The notes below the pieces were generated by a model that searched no databases, was not told the origin of the DNA, and saw only the letters and a list, made by a program, of their open reading frames with translations. Below are positions 8,295-13,365 of a stretch of 13,365 bases of DNA, piece after piece (the first letter of the stretch is position 1; each line of letters begins with the position of its first letter). Both the position numbers and the translations under genes were made by a program. Origin of the DNA: Prevotellaceae bacterium. GTDB lineage: Bacteria > Bacteroidota > Bacteroidia > Bacteroidales > UBA932. The stretch is from NCBI GenBank assembly GCA_031259655.1, contig JAIRLF010000408.1, positions 1-13,365 on the forward strand. The letters run 5' to 3'.

Positions 8295-8317
8295 GAGACT
8301 GTCGGGCAGACAGTCTC
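8295..8317 (+). terminator. Hairpin after the helicase gene
   Basis: GAGACTGTC (8295-8303), loop GGGCA, then GACAGTCTC (8309-8317) form a perfect 9-bp stem 52 bp after the stop codon. The following bases ATATTT are a poor U-tract. On the other strand the hairpin is followed by a run of six T, so it might also stop transcription in that direction. Confidence 0.6.
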
Positions 8318-8549
8318 ATATTTGGTCACAACAAATGCATAGAAATTATTATATGAATCAACATCGAATCAACATGTAATAATTGCGGTGCAAAGTAAGG
8401 GCTATTCTTTTGCCCGAACAATAACTATTTTATGGTATTTTTTCGTGCCGCTATCACAAGTTTTAGTAATGCCTCACAAATGAATTTTCTGAAACAGCCA
8501 TGCAATCAACGACATAACATATCACTGCCATATACGCAAGTTTTCGATA
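8318..8549. other. AT-rich intergenic DNA, no gene seen
   Basis: No coding region or RNA gene was recognised. The only small structure is a direct repeat of GAATCAACAT at 8355-8364 and 8366-8375, with a period of 11. It looks like filler between the helicase terminator and the control region of the next gene. Confidence 0.5.
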
Positions 8550-8636
8550 TTTTGAGCGTTTTTGAGCATTTTTGAGCGTTTTTCGATAAAAAACTTCCGA
8601 ACCCGCATGTTTTTTTCGCTTTTTTTCCCGATTTTT
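8550..8636. promoter_or_regulatory. Phased T-tracts, probably curved DNA upstream of a promoter
   Basis: The decamer TTTGAGCGTT occurs three times in a row at 8551-8580, the middle copy with one change, and is flanked by decamers starting TTTTCGAT and TTTCGATA. As a result T-runs of 4-5 lie at 8550-8553, 8559-8563, 8569-8573 and 8579-8583, one per helical turn. A second set of T-runs is centred near 8613, 8623.5 and 8634, again about 10.5 bp apart and about three turns from the first set. Phased A/T-tracts are known to bend DNA, and this lies 47 bp upstream of the next promoter's TTTG. A regulatory role is inference. Confidence 0.5.
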
Positions 8637-8682
8637 ACCTCCTGTCTAACAATAAATTCAAATATTTTTTCAAAAAAAAGGC

Positions 8683-8711
8683 TTTGTATATAAAAAAACT
8701 TTGTACCTTTG
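8683..8711 (+). promoter_or_regulatory. Promoter of the isomerase gene
   Basis: TTTG at 8683-8686 and TACCTTTG at 8704-8711 fit the Bacteroidetes -33 and -7 elements, with a 17-bp spacer that is slightly short. The expected start near 8718 gives a leader of about 44 nt to the ATG at 8762. Confidence 0.75.
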
Positions 8712-8761
8712 GGCGAAAAAGTCTTAATACTTTGAAAATGTAATATTAAATTTTAAACATT

Positions 8762-9754
8762 ATGGGACGTCCTGTTACTTTGTACACGCTTCAATGGGGA
8801 GACCTCTCCCTCGAAACAGTTTGCCAAAAAGCAAAAGCTTTTGGATACGACGGTCTTGAACTCGGAATACCGGTTCACTTGGATGTAAGACAAACCGACC
8901 CTGTCTATTATCAGGGTATCCGGAGTTTGCTGAACAAGTATGACCTGCAACTGTTCACAATTTCTACACACCTTATCGGTCAGGCAGTATGCGACAATAT
9001 TGACCCTCGCCGGCATAAGGAAATTTTGCCCGATTACATCTGGGGCGACGGCGAGCCGGAAGGAGTACGCCAACGCGCAGCCGAATCGTTGATTCAAAGC
9101 GCTCACGCCGCAAAAGCATTGGGTGTTAACACCGTCGTCGGGTTCACCGGCAGTTCTATCTGGCATCTTCTCTATTCGTTCCCTCCCGTATCGGACGAAA
9201 TGATAGAAGAAGGTTATCGCGACCTCGGACGCCGTTTCAAGCCGATTCTCGACGAATACAGTCGGTTAGGTGTCAGGTATGCGCTGGAAGTGCATCCGTC
9301 GGAAATCGCTTTCGACACCTTTTCCGCACGCAGAGCCTTAAACGCGCTCGACAACCATCCCGCCTTCGGGTTCAATTACGACCCAAGCCATTTAGGTTAT
9401 CAAGGCGTAGATTATGTTGATTTTATCTACGAGTTTTCGGACCGCATCTACCATGTACACATGAAAGATGTGTACTGGAGCGATGTGCCGAAACAAGTGG
9501 GAGTGTTCGGCGGACACGTAACCTTCGGAGACCCGCGCCGCTATTGGAACTTCAGAAGTCTGGGCAGAGGTAAAATCAATTTCGAAGAAATCATTCGCGC
9601 TCTTAACTCCATCGGTTACCACGGACCTCTGTCGGTAGAATGGGAAGACAGCGCAATGGACCGCGAACAGGGAGCTATCGAATCGTGCCGTTTAGTGAAA
9701 TCAATCGATTTCGAGCCTTCGGCAATTGCTTTCGACGCAAACTTCGGGAAATAG
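8762..9754 (+). CDS. Sugar phosphate isomerase/epimerase family protein (xylose isomerase-like TIM barrel)
   Basis: This 330-residue protein has the pattern of the AP-endonuclease-2/xylose-isomerase-like TIM barrel. It opens with a first strand VTLYTLQWG and then [10 protein letters not shown] (27-36), as in IolE- and IolI-like proteins. Likely metal ligands are E176 (ALEVHPSE), D207 (NYDPSHLG), H233 (HVHMKD) and E293 (VEWED), the usual Glu-Asp-His-Glu spread over the barrel. No signal peptide is seen, so it should act in the cytoplasm. The substrate cannot be read from the sequence; a sugar, inositol or keto-sugar isomerisation or epimerisation is typical of the family. It is a single-gene unit with its own promoter and a strong terminator, and no sugar dehydrogenase or transporter lies beside it to hint at a pathway. 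Confidence 0.88.
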   Translation: MGRPVTLYTLQWGDLSLETVCQKAKAFGYDGLELGIPVHLDVRQTDPVYYQGIRSLLNKYDLQLFTISTHLIGQAVCDNIDPRRHKEILPDYIWGDGEPEGVRQRAAESLIQSAHAAKALGVNTVVGFTGSSIWHLLYSFPPVSDEMIEEGYRDLGRRFKPILDEYSRLGVRYALEVHPSEIAFDTFSARRALNALDNHPAFGFNYDPSHLGYQGVDYVDFIYEFSDRIYHVHMKDVYWSDVPKQVGVFGGHVTFGDPRRYWNFRSLGRGKINFEEIIRALNSIGYHGPLSVEWEDSAMDREQGAIESCRLVKSIDFEPSAIAFDANFGK

Positions 9755-9777
9755 TCAAACTTATTGACTGTACGCAT

Positions 9778-9814
9778 AAAAGAGTTGCTTCCGATGTTGA
9801 AGCAACTCTTTTTT
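9778..9814. terminator. Strong intrinsic terminator, probably bidirectional
   Basis: AAAAGAGTTGCTTC (9778-9791) and GAAGCAACTCTTTT (9799-9812) form a perfect 14-bp inverted repeat with a 7-nt loop. On the plus strand six T end at 9814, terminating the isomerase gene 24 bp after its stop. The A-run on the left side gives a T4 tail on the minus strand, so it can also serve the converging lipoprotein gene. Confidence 0.92.
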
Positions 9815-9870
9815 ATCAATACTCGTAAGCCTTATTTATCCTGTTCCGACTTAACTTTAATAAATCGGAC

Positions 9871-10785
9871 TCATTCAAAATATTCTATCTGTCTTTCGGT
9901 GATTTTGGTTGCAACATCCGATTCATAGTCAATCTTTTCAATCCAATTGCCATTCATATCGTATCTGTATTTACAAGTCGTTATTTTTTTCAAATTGCCT
10001 TCGGAATCATAAACACATGTTTCTGTTCTAAGACCTTCTTCATTATATTTGTATGTTGTTTTCTCGGCTAACTTGCCTTCGGAATCATAGTTGCTTCTTT
10101 CAATTCTTTTTCCATTGTTATCATATTTATACAAAAATTTACTTTCCAGGAATTTGCCTTCCTTATAATTGCATTCTTCGATACAATTTCCTTTTTCGTC
10201 GTATTTACTCAGGGTTGTACCCACTAAACTATCCGCAGAAGTATAGCCGGACGCTTCAATATCATTTCCGTTTTCATCGTACTTGAAAAGCGACTTGTAA
10301 ATCAAACTGTCTGTTGGCGTACATCGCCGTATTTCAACAGTATTTCCATCCTTATCGCTTATGTATATCTTTTTATGGTCGAAAACCTCTCTATTATAAA
10401 TATACTGTACCGCAGGATTTCCTTTGCTGTCATATTCCTGTACTTCTTTTCTGATTATGCTGCCGTCCGGCTCATAGCTGCTGTATTCTGTCCATCTGCC
10501 TTCTTCGTCGTATTTTATCAATGTGTTATTGAACCCCCATTCAACTGCGATAATTTCTCCTTTTCTTACTTGCCCCAAAGTGTCGATTATTGCAGTGTAA
10601 CCTCTTGACCTCAGAGTTTTTACTTTCCCTTTAACCTCATCATATTCCCATGCGGTTTTTTCGTGGTTCTCCGCTCTTTGAGTACAGGCGGCAAATATTA
10701 TGCAGACATTCAAAATACTTATTATCGATGCTTTTGCAAACGGTGTAATTACCGAACTTCCTAATGTTTTAACTGTTTTATTCAT
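9871..10785 (-). CDS. Lipoprotein with YD/RHS-like repeats
   Basis: This is a 304-residue protein. The N-terminus is a probable lipoprotein signal: a basic start, a hydrophobic stretch SIISILNVCII, then FAAC with the modified cysteine at residue 34. The rest, from about residue 90, consists of roughly eight repeats of 25-28 residues with the core KYDExGNxIExxxY, the pattern of YD-type repeats that form beta-rich structures. Without a toxin or shell domain it is not a full RHS protein; it is probably an outer-membrane or periplasmic surface lipoprotein of unknown role. The ATG at 10785 is preferred to the TTG at 10809, because that TTG is part of the -7 element TATCTTTG and would add eight residues. 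It converges with the isomerase gene and has its own promoter. Confidence 0.82.
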   Translation of the reverse strand: MNKTVKTLGSSVITPFAKASIISILNVCIIFAACTQRAENHEKTAWEYDEVKGKVKTLRSRGYTAIIDTLGQVRKGEIIAVEWGFNNTLIKYDEEGRWTEYSSYEPDGSIIRKEVQEYDSKGNPAVQYIYNREVFDHKKIYISDKDGNTVEIRRCTPTDSLIYKSLFKYDENGNDIEASGYTSADSLVGTTLSKYDEKGNCIEECNYKEGKFLESKFLYKYDNNGKRIERSNYDSEGKLAEKTTYKYNEEGLRTETCVYDSEGNLKKITTCKYRYDMNGNWIEKIDYESDVATKITERQIEYFE

Positions 10786-10806
10786 TTTTAATTCCGTTTT
10801 TTTTTG

Positions 10807-10838
10807 CAAAGATAGTACAGTAAAATATGCAGAACAAA
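10807..10838 (-). promoter_or_regulatory. Promoter of the YD-repeat lipoprotein
   Basis: On the minus strand TTTG (10838-10835), a 20-bp spacer and TATCTTTG (10814-10807) match the Bacteroidetes consensus fully. The start site should lie near 10800, leaving a leader of only about 15 nt before the ATG at 10785. Confidence 0.82.
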
Positions 10839-10905
10839 GAAAATTTCCCGAATAGCCCCTTTTTGTAACGCGAATGGTCTCTTGCCTGCGAAGGAATATT
10901 TTCCA

Positions 10906-11352
10906 TCAATCTATCGGTATTGTAAACGGCGTCATATCACCGCAAGTTCCTCTTTTTGTACATGTTTTACACTTTTCACATGGAAAGGATTTTCTCGCGA
11001 GCGTTGCTATTCTGTAATGGAAATTGGCTTTCAGATATCGGGAAACAATATAACAGATGTCGTTTACCATTATTTCTATTACTTTGCCTCTGGATTTATA
11101 CGATTGCATGTATCCTAAATTGATGATTCCGCTTCTATTATATTTGAAAAAAATCAAAGGAAGGTTTTCGGCAAATATTCTTATAGGAACATCTACACAA
11201 ACAGGCATCTTGATTTTAGATATCCTTATGTCGGAATAATGCGCATCTGCATGAATCTCTATTATATCCTCATAGGGATAGAATTTCCATCCTGTCTTGA
11301 CTTTTATTCCCAATTCGGTACGGTCGAATATAACTTGCAAATTTTTATTCAT
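10906..11352 (-). CDS. LytTR-like DNA-binding protein with C-terminal cysteine cluster
   Basis: This is a 148-residue protein. Residues about 14-112 fit the LytTR domain: YPYEDIIEIHADAHYSDIRI corresponds to the usual 'edIlyIea.gnYt.i', then FFKYNRSGIINLGYMQSY to 'ffriHrSyiVNl.yi', and YIVSRYLKANF to the last strand and helix. The typical His of the HRS motif is Asn here (N72). No receiver or membrane part is attached, so it would be a stand-alone regulator. After the domain, C125, C128, C131 and C137 form a C-x2-C-x2-C-x5-C cluster that could bind zinc or an Fe-S cluster; that is inference. It follows the yjbQ-type gene by 22 bp in the same direction with no promoter between them, so the two are likely co-transcribed. 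Targets are unknown. Confidence 0.72.
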   Translation of the reverse strand: MNKNLQVIFDRTELGIKVKTGWKFYPYEDIIEIHADAHYSDIRISKIKMPVCVDVPIRIFAENLPLIFFKYNRSGIINLGYMQSYKSRGKVIEIMVNDICYIVSRYLKANFHYRIATLARKSFPCEKCKTCTKRGTCGDMTPFTIPID

Positions 11353-11374
11353 GGCTTTTTTCAGAGACCTGTTC

Positions 11375-11794
11375 TCATTCGCCGATAATTTTCACAAGAA
11401 CCCGCTTTTTTCGCTTTCCGTCAAATTCGCCATAAAATATTTGTTCCCATGGTCCGAAATCCAATTTGCCGTTGGTGACGGCGACAACAACTTCGCGTCC
11501 CATGACCGAGCGTTTCAGATGGGCATCGGCATTATCTTCATAGGAGTTATGTTTATACCGGTTATAAGGTTTTTCGGGGGCGAGTTTCTCCAACCACACA
11601 TCCATATCGTGATGCAATCCGCGTTCATCATCGTTGATAAACACGCTCGCAGTGATGTGCATTGCATTGACCAGCAGTAAACCTTCTTTCACTCCGCTTT
11701 CGTCGAGACAGACTTCGACCTCCGGCGTGATATTGAGAAATTCCCGTCTTGAGGTCGTATTAAACCATAATTCTTTTCTGTACGATTTCATCAT
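11375..11794 (-). CDS. yjbQ: YjbQ/UPF0047 family protein
   Basis: This 139-residue protein has the length and motifs of the YjbQ (UPF0047) family. These include [18 protein letters not shown] (39-55, with H46), [14 protein letters not shown] (60-73, H61 and H62), the [14 protein letters not shown] block (86-99, H92) and [16 protein letters not shown] near the end. Databases often call the family 'secondary thiamine-phosphate synthase enzyme', because some members weakly replace ThiE; the true role is not settled. The histidines cluster as in a metal site. It lies between dnaN and the LytTR gene, all on one strand. I see no -7 element directly upstream, so it may depend on read-through past the dnaN terminator or on a promoter I cannot recognise. 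There is an MM start and the first ATG is used. Confidence 0.9.
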   Translation of the reverse strand: MMKSYRKELWFNTTSRREFLNITPEVEVCLDESGVKEGLLLVNAMHITASVFINDDERGLHHDMDVWLEKLAPEKPYNRYKHNSYEDNADAHLKRSVMGREVVVAVTNGKLDFGPWEQIFYGEFDGKRKKRVLVKIIGE

Positions 11795-11824
11795 TCATTC
11801 ATCAACATTTAAATATTTATTTCT

Positions 11825-11858
11825 AAAAACAGTCGGGATAACAAAACGTTACCCCGAC
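11825..11858 (-). terminator. Intrinsic terminator of dnaN
   Basis: The arms at 11858-11848 and 11842-11832 (minus-strand GTCGGGGTAAC and GTTATCCCGAC) pair over 11 bp with a 5-nt loop, followed on the minus strand by T5 at 11829-11825. One pair is G-U when read from the minus strand but an A/C mismatch from the plus strand, so the hairpin is built for minus-strand transcription. It stands in the gap between dnaN and yjbQ. Confidence 0.85.
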
Positions 11859-11908
11859 AACACAATATTTTTTCACATAAATAGTTGGAAAAATTCAATC
11901 AAATACGG

Positions 11909-13039
11909 CTATACTCCAATCACAATCGGCATCAAAAGCATGAGCAAATCGTCGTCGGAATCTTCTTCTTTGACGGGGATAAACAGCCCGGCTCTGCCCG
12001 AGTCGGCAAGTTCGATACAGATTTCCGTCGAAGGAAGATTCGAGAGTATATCAATCAGGAACACCGATTTAAACCCGATTTCGATGTCTTCGCCTTCGTA
12101 CCGGCAATTCACTCTTTCGTTAGCCGAGGTCGAAAAGTCGAGGTCTTGAGCCGAAATGTCTATTTCGTTACCTGTGATTTTCAACTTAATCAGATTGCTC
12201 GCCTGATTCGAGAACACCGAGACGCGACGTACGGCGGTCATCAGTTCGACACGGTCGACGATAATCTTTTTCGGATTGTTCGCCGGAATCACGCTGTTAT
12301 ACGCCGGAAACACGCCTTCGATAAGACGGCAGGTCATATTGAAGCGCGAAGAAGTAAACACAGCATGCTTGTCGTTGAACGTCAGGATGACAGGATATTC
12401 GTCTTTCAACAAACTTCTGATATAAGTTGCCGGTTTTTTCGGCAAAATAAACGAACAGTCTCTCTCGACAGGCATATTCAGCAACTTGTAACGCGCAAGT
12501 TTGTGAGCGTCCGAAGCCACGAATGTCATATCTTCGGTTGTGATATCGAAAAAGATACCGTTCATCGTCGGACGAAGTTCGTCGTCGGCGGTTGCGAAGA
12601 TTGTTTTCGATATTCCTTCCAGCAACTGGTTCGAGCTGATGGTTATCGAATAACAATCATCCTCAATTGTCGGCATTTGCGGATATTCTTCCGCAGCGGC
12701 GCACGGGAGGTTCGATTTACCTGACGACCAACTGATTTCAGCCATCAACGTGTCGGGGTCTACGATAAAGGTAAGGGGCTGTTCGGGAAATTCTTTCAAC
12801 GTGTCGATTAATAATTTAGCCGGTATAGCGGCGTCTCCCTCCCTTTCAACTGTGTTTATCGGCAAGCTAACCAATAATGTTGTCTCCAAATCAGAAGCGG
12901 TTATCAATAACGTGTTGTTATGCAGGTTGAACAAAAAATTATCCAATATCGGCAACATGCTTTTACTGCTACTGCCTACAACCTTGCTTATGGATTGTAC
13001 CGAAGACAATAATTCAGAACTAGATACTACAAATTTCAT
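11909..13039 (-). CDS. dnaN: DNA polymerase III subunit beta (sliding clamp)
   Basis: This 376-residue protein is a full-length beta clamp (usual length 366-378). It forms the ring that tethers DNA polymerase III to DNA and recruits other replication and repair proteins. Three clamp folds are seen at about 1-120, 128-250 and 253-376. Recognised phrases are SKSMLPILDNFLFN, ITASDLETTL, GIFFDITTEDMTFVASDAHKLARYKL, FNMTCRLIEGVFPAYNSVIP and IEIGFKSVFLIDIL. The C-terminus MLLMPI matches the conserved MPM/MPI end that forms part of the partner-binding groove, here with three extra residues (VGV). An acidic stretch EEDSDDD precedes it. The gene is monocistronic: its own promoter, a terminator after it, and no dnaA or recF beside it. 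Confidence 0.98.
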   Translation of the reverse strand: MKFVVSSSELLSSVQSISKVVGSSSKSMLPILDNFLFNLHNNTLLITASDLETTLLVSLPINTVEREGDAAIPAKLLIDTLKEFPEQPLTFIVDPDTLMAEISWSSGKSNLPCAAAEEYPQMPTIEDDCYSITISSNQLLEGISKTIFATADDELRPTMNGIFFDITTEDMTFVASDAHKLARYKLLNMPVERDCSFILPKKPATYIRSLLKDEYPVILTFNDKHAVFTSSRFNMTCRLIEGVFPAYNSVIPANNPKKIIVDRVELMTAVRRVSVFSNQASNLIKLKITGNEIDISAQDLDFSTSANERVNCRYEGEDIEIGFKSVFLIDILSNLPSTEICIELADSGRAGLFIPVKEEDSDDDLLMLLMPIVIGV

Positions 13040-13066
13040 TTCTTTTTATATTTAAAAATGTCCACA

Positions 13067-13097
13067 CAAAAATACGACAAATTTGAATGACTGCAAA
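13067..13097 (-). promoter_or_regulatory. dnaN: Promoter of dnaN
   Basis: On the minus strand TTTG (13097-13094), a 19-bp spacer and TATTTTTG (13074-13067) match the Bacteroidetes -33/-7 consensus. The start site should be near 13060, about 20 nt before the ATG. A poor DnaA-box-like ATGTCCACA overlaps the start region but stands alone. Confidence 0.78.
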
Positions 13098-13154
13098 AAA
13101 TTTATTAATAAATTTTGTAAAATGCAGATTATTAATCTTTAATTTTTCACTTTT

Positions 13155-13358
13155 TCACTCATAACTCGTATTTCTATCCGTCGTTTCATGCTGTAAAACG
13201 CCTTTTTCTATCAAATTTTTGATGTCGCGCAGAACGGTACCCGGTAAATATTTTGCGATTTTTTCGCAAAAATCGCCGTCAACCGCATCTTCTCTATTCT
13301 CAAGTGGCGGGCAATAAAATAATGTACTGACACTCTGTTGAGTTTCTTTCCCACAATC
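13155..13358 (-). pseudogene. Partial, probably broken C-terminal region with winged-helix look
   Basis: The minus-strand frame from 13358 down to the TGA at 13155-13157 reads 67 residues without any Met. It contains LFYCPPLENREDAVDGDF, then CEKIAKYLPGTVLRDIKNLI, then EKGVLQHETTDRNTSYE. The part 'T.lRDIknLiEKGvL....R.tsYe' resembles the winged helix that ends many Fic-family and AAA-type ATP-binding proteins. An in-frame TGA at 13361-13359 cuts it from anything upstream, while the frame that reads SEIVGKK is open to the window edge, so a frameshift near 13345-13355 would explain the break. The real gene would start outside the window. A chance open frame cannot be excluded. Confidence 0.4.
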
Positions 13359-13365
13359 TCAGACG

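Noticed and set aside
11885..12724. 279-codon plus-strand frame opposite dnaN
   Set aside because: It is antisense to dnaN, whose protein is certain. The product is rich in R, H and F without motifs, as expected of a shadow frame.
13040..13154. Replication origin upstream of dnaN
   Set aside because: Only one poor DnaA-box-like 9-mer (ATGTCCACA, two mismatches to TTATCCACA) was seen, and neither dnaA nor a box cluster is present.

Overview
The window looks like chromosomal DNA from a member of the Bacteroidetes, probably Bacteroidales. Several genes sit behind the -7 element TAnnTTTG typical of that phylum, two or three of them with a TTTG about 17-20 bp further upstream. Shine-Dalgarno sequences are absent, intergenic DNA is very AT-rich, and one gene belongs to DUF6261, a family I know only from Bacteroidetes. 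No rRNA, tRNA, CRISPR array, transposase or phage structural gene was seen.

Left part (1-1888, + strand): a cluster of small GCATCCC/GGGATGC palindromes, then about 540 bp of AT-rich DNA without a gene. Next comes a seven-copy 41-bp tandem repeat (about 746-1046), then a DUF6261 gene. The repeat sits in what should be the 5' leader of that gene. Each unit carries two different dyads, and the dyads are spaced almost exactly 20.5 bp apart across the array. This is the least explained structure in the window.

Middle (1954-9754): a large solitary RND-type transporter on the - strand is divergent from a 908-residue protein on the + strand. That protein joins an N-terminal RelE/ParE-like fold to a complete UvrD-type SF1 helicase core and an ankyrin-like C-terminal part. 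A 440-bp AT-rich gap with helically phased T-tracts leads to a good promoter and a TIM-barrel sugar phosphate isomerase/epimerase-type gene, which ends in a strong intrinsic terminator.

Right part (9871-13365, all - strand): a lipoprotein made of YD-like repeats with its own promoter; a small LytTR-type DNA-binding protein with a C-terminal cysteine cluster, 22 bp downstream of a yjbQ-family gene; dnaN (sliding clamp) with its own promoter and terminator; and, at the edge, a broken reading frame that looks like the C-terminal winged helix of a larger protein.

The genes do not form one pathway. Most are single-gene transcription units, and yjbQ plus the LytTR gene is the only likely operon. 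The best candidates for undescribed biology are the 41-bp dyad array with its DUF6261 gene, and the toxin-fold/helicase/ankyrin fusion.
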